DNA of 64,000 nt from Paracentrotus lividus (Eukaryota; Echinodermata; Echinoidea; Camarodonta; Echinidae), in assembly GCA_940671915.1 (NCBI GenBank), contig CALNVZ010000574.1:18400-82399 (forward strand), written 5' to 3'. Positions 55,080-64,000 of the stretch are shown in pieces; position 1 is the stretch's first letter; every line of letters begins with the position of its first letter. The notes under the pieces are model-generated. The model was not told the origin of the DNA. It did no database searches and saw only the letters and a list, made by a program, of their open reading frames with translations. A program made the position numbers and the translations under genes.

Positions 55080-56460
55080 GGTTTTGAAACGGCTTTTATG
55101 GTTTTGAAAATTGCTGCGGAGAAGTCTCCAGGACGTCTCCGAGTCGTCTTCTCATTCCCCGCGATATTTCATGAGTCATGGGAATCGCGGAAACTACATG
55201 TACTTTGGGATGGATTTGGGATTACTTTAAGAAGGTTTTGAATTAGCTTTGAGACAGTTTTTACAATTGTCCCGGAGACATCGCAGAGATGTCTCCGAGA
55301 CGTTTCGAAGACGATATTTTCTTTTTCCGTCGAGAAGACGGATTCGGGAATACTATTACTGTTCGTCATAAAGGTGGAATATTTTTTCTGGCTCAAGCGA
55401 CACTATGTTGCTCCGTTATTAATTTCTTGAATGCGTTTGTCACCGCTTTCACTTTCTGGGATCCTGAGTATATCTTGGACGTTCCCTCAACCCTTCGCGA
55501 GCATTTTTCTTCAAAAAAGTTTGTCACCCCCAGAAGATGGCCTTTTTCGTAATTTTTTCTTATTTTTGGGGCCCTTTTTTGTTCACGTGACCCACCAAAG
55601 CCCCCTCAGTCCTACCCCAAGGAAACAGGTCTGAGGTGGAGATTTGTAATTGTTCTTTAAATTAAATCTAGATGTATGGTAACAGGCTCGACTTTTTTGT
55701 CTAGGGGAGGGGTCAAAATTTATTTTGATTGGGGATCAACATTCATTTTTACACCATGGAAATTTCTATCTTCTCTAAATTGTATTGTAAAATCACAACC
55801 AAACATAAGTAAAAATAAAAAATTATCAATAATGACTATTTACAGCCTTGTCATCAAGGCTAAACAAAAATTTAAGGGGAAAATGACAATATTTAACGCT
55901 TAAAGGTTGTTTTCAGCATAAAAATGGAATAAAATATTCCGAATTTTCTCCAATCTCGTTTTTTATTTCAACCCCTCCCCTAGACAAGGGACCTAAGCCT
56001 GTCCCCAGAAATATGGATTTAACTTAAAGAACAATATAAAACAATACACCGCAGTCGCGTTTCCTTGGGTTAGGACAGAGGGGGGCTTGATCGGCCGAGA
56101 AAACAAAAAAGGGTCCCAAAATGAGAAAAATGACAAAAATGGGCATCACGGGGGTTGAACAAAACTTTTTTGGAAAAAGGTTTACGTGAAGGGTCGGGAG
56201 AATGTCCAAGATATAGCCAGGGTCCCGAAAAGTATAAAAGCAGGGACAAACATATTCAAGAAATTAAAGTCAGAGCAAAATCATGTCGCTGTAGCGGCAA
56301 AAAAAATATTCCACCTTTATGACGGACAGTGTATGAAACGGTATTGAAACAATTTTTAGACTGTTTTGAAACTTGTCGCGGAAACCTCTCCGAGATGTCT
56401 CCTCAGTTCCCGCGACATTCATGAGTTTCGGAAGTCCCAAAGCCGTGTCTGCGATTTAAA
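55080..56460. mobile_element. foldback element with GAGACGTCTC outer words and 350-bp inner arms
   Basis: Inner arms 55,362-55,714 and 55,971-56,326 are reverse complements (GTCATAAAGGTGGAATATTT, CTTGGACGTTCCC/CTTGGACATTCTC, CCAAGGAAAC, GTCTAGGGGAGGGGT), moderately diverged, around a 256-bp spacer. Outside them, 55,085-55,320 and 56,330-56,425 carry GTCTCCGAGACG-type words as in the MITEs at 47.25 and 57.9 kb. No coding capacity. Confidence 0.75.
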
Positions 56461-56949
56461 AAAAAAAAAACAAAAACAAAAAAAATATATCGGAAATTTC
56501 TTTGCTGTAAAATACCCTCACTTTTATCAAACACGGTCTAATGAGGAAAAGATCAGAAAAGGAAAGGAAAGGGGAGGAAGAGGAGAAACAAGAAAGAAGA
56601 TGAAAAATTAAATCAGGGGAGGGAAAAATAGAAAAGAATATATTGCAAGGTCATCGCATTACCCGATTAAATCATGTTCATCACCAAAGGGTTACACTTT
56701 CAGATTTGTTCTGCACTCAGACTTTTTTTTTTAGTGATATACGTATAGGCCAAACCTATTCATGATTACAATAATAATCTGGCGCGGCTCTGGGCCCGCC
56801 CCCCTAGTAAAAAAAAAACAACAATAAACCAAAAAACAAAAAAGGAAAATGGACGGGCGCCGATACATGATGACCTCTATGATGGCCGAAGGCCGAGAAA
56901 ATTTACTACCTACCCCCAGCCCCTCCCCCTCCCACTTCTAATAGTAGAC
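56461..56949. other. no recognised gene
   Basis: Purine-rich at 56,540-56,640. 56,850-56,930 (GATGGCCGAAGGCCGAGAAA) resembles the end of R1. Confidence 0.4.
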
Positions 56950-57034
56950 GTGTCGTAGTCTAGTTGTCTTAACACTTGACTGGGAATGGAAAGATCAGGA
57001 GTTCGATTCCCGGCATCGGCACTTATGTCCTTAG
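56950..57034 (+). mobile_element. tRNA-derived SINE head
   Basis: 56,950-57,022 is 73 bp and folds roughly as a tRNA: acceptor GTGTCG pairs with CGGCAC, A box TAGTCTAGTTG (56,955), B box AGTTCGATTCC (57,000). The T stem has a mismatch. The following CTTATGTCCTTAGG is the kind of continuation seen in SINEs rather than a true tRNA 3' end. A mature tRNA gene is unlikely. Confidence 0.7.
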
Positions 57035-57045
57035 GGGGGGGGGGT

Positions 57046-58806
57046 GCGAGGTAAAAATGGCAGAGGTAAAAATGGCAGAGGCAAAAATGGCAGAGGTAAA
57101 AATGGCAGAGGAAAAAATGGCAGAGGCAAAAATGGCAGAGGTAAAAATGGCAGAGGTAAAAATGGCAGAGGCAAAAATAGCAGAGGTAAAAATGGCAGAG
57201 GTAAAAATGGAAGATGTAAAAATGGCAGAGGTAAAAATGGCAGAGGCAAAAATGGCAGAGGTAAAAGTGGCAGAGGTAAAAATGGCAGAGATAAAAATGC
57301 CAGAATTAAAATGGAATGTCTTTCGCAATCCGATTGTCATAGCAAAGCCCATGCTCATAATTATGGCAAATTCCCTTTAGGAAATGGGGTAAAACATTCA
57401 TAAAGAAAACTGAGAAGGGATTTTCAAATTTAAATGCTGGACTGCCTGGAGGGTCCTTATCTTTAGAATTGACTGACTTCCATTTGTAGGATTACTATCT
57501 GCTATGAGATATTGCTGTAACAAATTGAACGATCGTTTTATTTACATTTTTACCTTTTAACTGTACATGTTATAACAAATTATAACTAAATTACGACGTC
57601 AGTGTGGAAATGCCATCTTAAAATATGTGTTCTCGTTTTTGTTTAACATACAAACAACAACATGTCTTTACAAAAGTAATTCTTTATTATGTCTACCTCA
57701 TGAGAGCAAAATAAAATTACCAATACGATTTTGATGTAACACGTGCAGTAATGACTATAACAATACCTAATATACTTTGATATTGCAATAGCTCATAATC
57801 AGCTAGTCCAAATGGAAGGCAGTCAATTTACAAGTTAAGAACACCTCCAACAATGATATTTTATAATCCCTTCTTATAACTAGCTTTCTTTGTTAACTAT
57901 TTACCCCTTTTGGTATCTCACTTCGCGGAAACACATTTGAGACGGATTTGTCAACATGGTTTTGCCATTATAGCTTGTCTCCTAAGTCTCCTCTTTCTCC
58001 TTAATTTTCAGACACGTTTCTAATAGGTTCTACTCTTTATACGTGAAACAAAGGATTCCGTCGCGGAGACGTCTCCGCGACAGAATCATTTCCGCGACAG
58101 ATAAAAAGTATTAGAGACGTCGTCTCTGATGTCGCGGAGATGTAGCAGAGACGTCTCCGAGACGTCTCCGATACATTTATCATAAACTGTAACAAAGCAA
58201 TTTCAAAAAAACCATCTCAAAGTTGTATCCGCGACTCATGAAACGTTTTAAACAAGTTTTAAAAAAAATTGTTGCGGAGACGTCTCTGAGACGTTTCATG
58301 AGTCACAGAAACAACTTTGAGACGGTTCTTTGAAAGTGCTTTGTTATAGTTTTTTTTTTAACTGTCGCGGAGACGTCGTGGAGACATCTCCGCGACGTCT
58401 CCGCAACATCGGAGACGGAAACGTAATTTTTTTTTTTTAATCTGTCGCGAAGGCGTTTCCGAGAAGTGAGATACCACCCAAGGGAATTGGCCATGTTTTG
58501 TTCATGGGATTTGCTATGACAATTTAATTGCGTAAGACCTGACATTTTACCTCTGCCATTTTTACCTGTGCCATTTTTACCTCTGCCATTTTTGCCTCTG
58601 CCATTTTTACCTCTGGCATTATTACCTCTGCCATTTTTACCTCTGCCATTTTTTACCTCTGCCATTATTACCTCTGCCATTTTTACCTCTGCCATTTTTA
58701 CCTCTGCCATTTTTACCTCTGCCATTTTTGCCTCTGCCATTATTACCTCTGCCATTTTTACCTCTGCCATTTTTACCTCTGCCATTTTCACCTCTGCCAT
58801 TTTTAC
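57046..58806. mobile_element. foldback (TU-like) element with 18 + 18 copies of a 15-bp word
   Basis: Left arm 57,046-57,315: about 18 tandem GGTAAAAATGGCAGA units. Right arm 58,545-58,806: about 18 units in inverse orientation with one 1-bp slip. The inversion continues into a non-repeated inner domain (57,316-57,385 and 58,480-58,545: GATTGTCATAGCAAAGCCCA matches the complement of TGGGATTTGCTATGACAATT). The interior holds a MITE at 57,911-58,476. Because 15 is a multiple of 3, long pentapeptide-repeat frames appear on both strands; they are artefacts. The arm structure, tandem 15-mers outside and a unique domain inside, is that of sea urchin TU elements. Confidence 0.9.
57911..58476. mobile_element. 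MITE-like element, GAGACGTCTCCGCGAC family, nested
   Basis: Termini TGGTATCTCACTTCGCGG and, complemented, TGGTATCTCACTTCTCGG. Inside are dense GTCGCGGAGACGTCTC words, CATGAAACGT and GTAACAAAGCA phrases shared with 47.25-47.52 kb. It is inserted beside the inner domain of the 15-mer foldback element. Confidence 0.8.
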
Positions 58807-59389
58807 ACCCAAATTTGATGAAAGTTATTCCAAGAAAACAATTTTCTGTTCTCTTCATTTTATGAAACTGTAACAAGTAAAACAAAAACAAAAAACAAAA
58901 AACAAACAAACAAACAAACAAAAAAAAATCAACGTGTAAAAAAAAGGTCTTGAAATGAGTGTTTTTGTAAATGAATACATGTGTGACCTTGAACAGAAAA
59001 TGGCGGAAAATTCTCCAAATCTAACATAATTTCCTTAATAAGTCCTTAATTTAGAGTATATGTATATTGAATGATGTAATTAACACTGCCTTTGCAGCCC
59101 TTAATCAACAGTTTAGTTCCATTCCCAAGTCTAGGTGTTTATTTTACTCATTTATTTCAACAATCTTAAATTACATCTTAATTTATCAAACATTATGTCA
59201 TTGATACATTGAAAACTTCAAGCTTACGTTTTCCTTAGTTTTTCTAAGTATCATGTTTTCTTTTTTTTTTTTCTGATAAATCTAGAATGGAATGTCTGAT
59301 GCTATTCAAACTTCGCATATTTGTTTAATGAAAATGTTTCTAGGGAATGAATGGATCGTAATTTTGAATAAAGTTTTTTCTTGTAACAC
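58807..59389. other. no recognised gene; AAAC microsatellite at 58,900-58,928
   Basis: AT-rich non-coding DNA. Confidence 0.45.
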
Positions 59390-61575
59390 CGTAGTCACAA
59401 TTTTTTGGTCGGTCTGGTGTCAGTTTGGAGTAGGTTTCACCGATGTGACTAGCATCATCATCCACAGGCACCTTGGTTTACAGATGATGTTAGAATAGAA
59501 AAACGGAAACGAAGGAAAGCTGAAAAGAAATGGTTAAGAACAAAATCCCCTATTGATTAATGAAACTGTTTCAAAGCTGCTCAGTAACCAAGACATTGTT
59601 TGTCATGAATAGAGCACGACGTACATATTATTCTAAATTGATAGAAGAAACAGTTCAGATCAAAGAAGTCTCTTCAAATGTCACCAAGTCTTTGTTGAAA
59701 ATGTCTAATCTTAATCCTGAGATACCTCCTCATGTTGATAGATCACAATTTGTGAACGAATTGGGTAGCTTTTTCTGTAATAAGATAGTGAAATTCATGA
59801 AAGTATCAAGACAGCTTTGGATGGCGGGATTCCTGACAACATTCGTTTGCAGGGTACAGATTTTAATATTCCACTTCCCCAGGGGTTTATTTCGTTCAAG
59901 GCACTATCCGTAAATGATGTTGATAAGTTGATGAAAGGGTTAGTAAGAATCATGTTCTCTGATCCGGTGCCGACTAAAATTTTACTCCATTGTACTGAAT
60001 CACTACTACCCATTCTTACCAAAATCATTAACTTGTCTCTCTCGAAGGCAATTTTCCCAACAGACTGGAAAGTAGCCTTGGTTAAGCCACTTCTAAAGAA
60101 ACCTGGTATGGAGGTGATCTTTAACATCTTAGACCAGTCAGTAATTTACAGTATGTATCAAAGTTAGTTGAAGGAGCTGCTGTACAGCAAATCCAGCAAC
60201 ATCTCAGTGATAATTTTTATTGCCTAATATGCAGTCAGCATACAGGAAATTTCATAGTACGGAGACGGCTTTAATAAGAATAAAATGACCTACTATTGGC
60301 TATGGACAAACAAAGAGTAACATTGCCTGGTACTATTAGACTTAAGTGCCGCTTTTGACACGATCGATCACACACAATTGTTAGAGATACTGCACGCTTC
60401 TTTGGGTTAGGTGACCATGTTCTGTCTTGGATTGAATCATATCTGTCAAACAGACAGCAAAAGGTTTTACTTGATGGTACAATATCAGAAAATTTCATGT
60501 TCCAAATGGGGTCCCACAAGGTCACGACTTGGTCCGCTCCTCTTCACCATGTATACGAGCAATCTGATCAACCTTGTGCATAGACAATATCCAAATGTAA
60601 GCTGTCATTGCTACGCTGATGATACGCAGCTGTACATTAGTTTTAGCCCTGATAAGATTCAACAGGATAGTAATGTTTCCATTTTGGAAGACTGTTTAGA
60701 CTCAATTCGCTATTGGATGCTAAATCATAAGCTTATTCTAAATGATAAAAAACTGAACTTCTGATTGTTGGAACATCTAGGCAAGATTGCCAAACTGGAT
60801 ATTGATCACATAAGAATTGAGATGCTGAGTAAAACCAATTAGTAAAGTTAGAAATCTTGGGTGTATGGCTAGTACTCGTTTGAATATGGAGACACAGATA
60901 TCCAGTATGTGCAATCTGCCTTTTACATGCTATATAATCTAAGGCACTTCCGTAAATATCTAGATAAGAAAAACACAGAGAGCCTTGTTCATGCCTGATT
61001 AGTAGTAAATTGGATTATTGTAATGGATTATTATTTGGTTTACCATGTTCACAGATTTTGAAATTGCAGCGTGTTCAAAATTCCTGTGCTAAGACTTGTG
61101 ACTAATTCCCGAAATTTTCACATATCACTCCTATTCTGAAAGATTTACATTGGTTGCCTGTTAACTACCGAATCACTTTCAAAATACTTTTACTGGTGTA
61201 TAAAGCCTTGAATGGCCAAGCCCCGAGTTACCTTTCAGAATTGCTTTCCATGAAACACAATCAACTCACATAACCTACGAAGTTCCAATGATAGACACCT
61301 TCTGCAATATCCTCATTCTAGAACAAAGGCAACTCTCGGAGACTGTGCATTCAGTTATGCAGCTCCTAAACTGTGGAACCAACTTCCATTACCATTCGAA
61401 TGGCCCAGTCTGTTCCTGTCTTCAAATCTTTTATTGAAGCACATCTGTGTAGGGAAGCATTTAAGTAGATTGATAGTTTATTTTGTATCATAAGCAATGG
61501 GAGATATAAAAGCGCAGTAGAGTATATTTATATAGTGGCTGCGCTATATAATTCCCCTTATTATATTATTATTAT
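59390..61575 (+). mobile_element. L2-like LINE, decayed, 5'-truncated
   Basis: Starts with the linker after the endonuclease (PQAPWFTDDV and KRRKAEKKWLRTKSPIDYE in alternating frames), continues through RT to WNQLP near 61,378 and a 3' tail GCGCTATATAATTCCCCTTA plus TTA units at 61,560-61,573. Many frameshifts. It differs in sequence from the L2-like copy at 5.8 kb but has the same layout and tail type. Confidence 0.85.
59560..61470 (+). pseudogene. L2-like reverse transcriptase, multiply frameshifted
   Basis: Readable in order in different frames: RARRTYYSKLIEE (59,595), WKVALVKPLLKKPGME (60,068), LLDLSAAFDTIDH-like motif A (about 60,335-60,380, frameshifted), GVPQG-like motif B (about 60,508), CHCYADDTQLY motif C (60,605-60,637, intact aspartates), LHWLPVNYRITFKILLLVYK (61,147-61,206) and LWNQLP (61,373). 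At least six indels or stops. Non-functional. Confidence 0.8.
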
Positions 61576-61599
61576 AGTGTCATGAATACATTAGCAGTT

Positions 61600-61655
61600 T
61601 GAAGAAAAAAAAAAAAAGGAAGAAGAAGAAGAAGAAGAAGAAGAAGAAGAAATTG
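61600..61655 (+). repeat. A-run and GAA microsatellite
   Basis: A13 followed by about twelve GAA units, directly 3' of the LINE tail. Confidence 0.9.
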
Positions 61656-62149
61656 TCATAAAACAACAACAAAAGAAAATTTTCAAATTCCAATCCATTC
61701 TTTCCCTAGTGATATGTTTACAGAACATCTGTACCAAAAATGAAATTACAAAGTCTAAGATATAAATCTTGTTTTGGGTGAAAATGGGCAAATTTGCATA
61801 ATTTATGCCATTTTGTGTGATTTATTATTTTTTTTTTTGCAATCGTAAGATTCCTTGATAAATAACCTTTCTATCATTTTTTAATGGATATTTCTTTTAA
61901 TTTCTTTGGAAATAAGCCAAGTATAATTGGTACCAGTTGCCTATAACACCCCCCCCCCAGCAAGCCATTTTATCTAAATTGCTTAACACTAAACCCATGG
62001 GGTATATTGCGTATGGGTACCCGGGAGGATAAATTCATGAGAGCGCCGGTGTATGGCAGTTGGAATTTAATCCAGTGAACGGGGCAATAATACATTGTAA
62101 CCGCTTTGGGAAAATTGCAATTAAAAAAAAAATCGTATTATTAATAATT
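61656..62149. other. no recognised feature
   Basis: AT-rich. GGGGTATATTGCGTATGGGT at 61,999 resembles GGGGTATATTGCGTTTGTGG at 45,369, near the other R6 copy, so R6 may extend this far. Confidence 0.4.
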
Positions 62150-62525
62150 AATTCGTGTTGAATCTTTCTTTCTCCCTTTAAGTTTCTTAATTCCCGAACA
62201 TTTAGAGAAGACGGGAAGAAAAAATTGAAAATAAAAATCAGGATTATTTATGCAATGATATTGTAAGCGCTGTGATACTTTTTCGTATATAGCTCCATTA
62301 CAAGTGATATGACGGCAAATTTATACATGTATCATTTTCTATCGAAATAGGAATTGGACCGAGGGTTTAATAGTCGCATGGAGTAATATTATGGCAAAGT
62401 TAATGTATTACATGTATTTTCAAAAGAATAAGAAGTCAAATAATTTGAGAGTCAAAAGGGCCTTCATAGCTTTTAAGAGGGGTCATCTTTGAAATGTCCA
62501 CACATCCCTTTGATGCACCGCTAAA
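62150..62525 (-). repeat. dispersed repeat R6, copy 2
   Basis: Inverted relative of 45,595-45,930, ending with ACATCCCTTTGATGCACCGC. It carries about 60 bp extra (around 62,245-62,310). Confidence 0.85.
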
Positions 62526-62549
62526 CCAAGTGAGGACCAGGTGCAGATC

Positions 62550-62584
62550 CAGGGGGGGGGCCGACGGGCCCGGCCCCCCCCCCC

Positions 62585-62635
<51 letters not shown>

Positions 62636-62640
62636 AGGAG
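62550..62640 (+). repeat. G-run, C-run and A48 tract
   Basis: GGGGGGGGCCGACGGGCCCG, a C-run ending at 62,585, then 48 A (62,586-62,633). Preceded by GCAGATCCAG, as the G-run at 37.02 kb is preceded by GCGGATCCG. Confidence 0.9.
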
Positions 62641-63099
62641 AAAAAGAAGGGAAAAGGGAGAGAAAAGAAGAAAAAGAAAGAAATAGAAGGAAATAAAGCC
62701 CGATGTTTGTACAATATTCGCAAAACTTTATTCAATAAGAAGCGCGAAATGGGCCTAATTGGGTTCATAATTGGGACCATAACTAAGGCCTATAATGTGG
62801 GAGAGGGTCCGCGAGGCCGATTTTTCTCATTTTTTTAAGAAAAGGAAATACATTACTGACGAAAAGTAAAAATCAGGAAAAAATATTTAAGACTAAAATT
62901 TCCAAATTTCACAAAGAAAAGAGGCCTCGTGGACCCTCGGGCTAGCTACGCGCTCGCGGATACTAAATCATAATGCACAAATAACTCCAATTTTGAGCTC
63001 CAAATTTTTCGGCTCGCGCTTCGCGCTCGCACATAGAGTGAAAACAATAAAATCACAAAAGAAAAGATTTCTCATTGCTTAGCTAGCATCAATTCACAC
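62641..63099. repeat. dispersed-repeat fragments with the CGGCTCGCGC phrase
   Basis: GCTAGCTACGCGCTCGCGG (62,941) and CGGCTCGCGCTTCGCGCTCG (63,010-63,029), the latter a perfect copy of the phrase. No gene seen. Confidence 0.75.
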
Positions 63100-63987
63100 T
63101 TATTTTTCAAAAAAAATTGAGTAATCAAATTTGTTAGGCGAGATTTATGCAAATAATGAGTCATCATAAATTGTCCGGCATTTTTCTACAGTGTAGGAAA
63201 ATACCCGGACAGTATGTTTTTACCGCTTTTTTGTATAAAGATCTGTCTGAAGCACTGATTTGAATTGTAAACCAATCAATAACATGTTTTATGATTTTTA
63301 TAACATTATTCAATTTTTAGGAAGATTATATGCATTTTACTAGGCAAAATTTCAAAAACACTCAGAATAACTTATATCTCATGTAGATCATGACAATAAT
63401 CACAATAATGAATACAAGAGAAATAGTACATTTCAAAATTGTCAACATATTTAATAAATAAATATAAACATTCATTATATGCAACTTACTATTTGAATCT
63501 ACATGCTTAGCAACTCAACCCGGAAGTAAAACAAACAAACTGTCCATGTGGTGTCGGTATTCCCTACACAAAAAAAATGACTGACTAGCACTTTTTCAAC
63601 ACACTGCCACCCCAATACACACAGGCTTTGTACAGTGCAAACACTCCATACACGTTTGGCCCACCCTCCACACATGTCCATAATGCATGAAATAGAGGGC
63701 ATGCCCCAATTCTATTTTTATACCATCACATTCTCTAAAATTGTCAATTTTTACATCAGGCCATTTTTCAGGCTGCAAATTTTCCTACCTTGACAGATTG
63801 TGGTAGTTTTCTCGGAGATTTTTCACTTGTTGTTGTCGAATACAGCATTCAACCTTCCCAGACAGACCACCTGACCGATAGATGCCGGTATTTCAACTCA
63901 GTTGATCTTATGTTGGCAGGCTAGGGCTGGACATGTGTGAACGTGCGTCCGATATTCCCTACTGTCCGGTATTCCCTACATCACGCC
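63100..63987. mobile_element. TIR-type word element, GTCCGGTATTCCCTAC word, right part
   Basis: The right end reads, complemented, GGCGTGATGTAGGGAATACC and is followed by TA (63,988-63,989). The word occurs at 63,173 and 63,193 (an inverted pair forming a hairpin), 63,553 (single), 63,947 and 63,964 (tandem, terminal). This is the same order and spacing type as in the 981-bp element at 38.09 kb. Interior 63,722-63,825 is homologous to 38,814-38,925 (ACCATCACATT, TTTTACATCAG, CCTACCTTG, TTTTCTC.GAGA). A left terminus was not found, so the start is approximate. Confidence 0.7.
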
Positions 63988-64000
63988 TATGTGGAGGTCG

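Noticed and set aside
56950-57022. Functional tRNA gene
   Set aside because: T-stem mismatch, poor anticodon arm and SINE-like continuation after the acceptor.
56976-57403. Long reading frames of repeated pentapeptides (MAEVK, GKNGR) at 57.0-57.4 and 58.3-58.9 kb
   Set aside because: They are the three-frame translation of a 15-bp DNA word on both strands; all frames are open equally and there is no start context or splice signal.
62586-62633. A48 as the tail of a processed pseudogene
   Set aside because: Preceded by C and G runs of a dispersed repeat, not by a transcript-like sequence; no target duplication seen.
62494-62838. Lys-rich ORF
   Set aside because: Produced by the A48 tract and purine-rich DNA following it.

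Overview
This is animal nuclear DNA: AT-rich, intron-scale spacing, no operons, and dominated by transposable elements. The mix of retroelements (L2/CR1-like, jockey-like and RTE-like LINEs, a Penelope-like element), tRNA-derived SINE pieces, and foldback transposons whose arms are tandem 15-16 bp words (the architecture described for TU elements of sea urchins) suggests a marine deuterostome, most likely an echinoderm. That assignment is inference; no taxonomic marker gene is present.

Only one probable host gene was recognised: an LC8-type dynein light chain exon on the minus strand at about 25.1-25.4 kb. All other recognisable coding sequence belongs to retroelements: a decayed jockey-like fragment (0.1-1.2 kb), a Penelope-like RT (1.2-2.9 kb, minus), an L2-like LINE with a 560-codon open RT (5.8-7.7 kb, minus) whose 5' part is repeated as a near-identical inverted copy (8.1-8.7 kb), a jockey-like EN/RT LINE (10.8-13.9 kb), an endonuclease scrap (26.65 kb), an RTE-like EN/RT LINE (39.9-42.3 kb, minus), a CR1-like RT tail (42.9-44.0 kb, minus) and a decayed L2-like LINE (59.4-61.6 kb). 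A 3.14 kb LTR element with no gag/pol lies at 51.0-54.1 kb with an ATAG target duplication.

The rest is mostly non-autonomous DNA. (i) Word elements: terminal-inverted-repeat elements, each carrying its own 15-18 bp word repeated internally in both orientations, at 9.20-9.96, 14.02-17.42, 38.09-39.07 and 63.1-63.99 kb. The second and third are flanked by TA; the third has an unoccupied TA target in a related repeat at 27.6 kb. (ii) Foldback elements with tandem-word arms at 30.19-32.46 (perfect 8-bp target duplication ATTAATTA), 32.48-34.04, 34.20-35.74, 55.1-56.4 and 57.05-58.81 kb, plus palindromic-word arrays at 3.7, 29.2, 36.0, 45.2, 47.25 and 57.9 kb. (iii) A 5.2 kb tandem array of about 1.1-1.4 kb units at 19.1-24.4 kb, bracketed by diverged inverted repeats. 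(iv) Dispersed low-copy families, several carrying the phrase CGGCTCGCGCTTCGCGCTCG or its complement.

The window reads as a nested repeat landscape in which related copies serve as empty sites for one another, so several insertions can be dated and bounded from the window alone. There is one assembly gap (48,615-49,041), inside a tandem repeat of about 80 bp.
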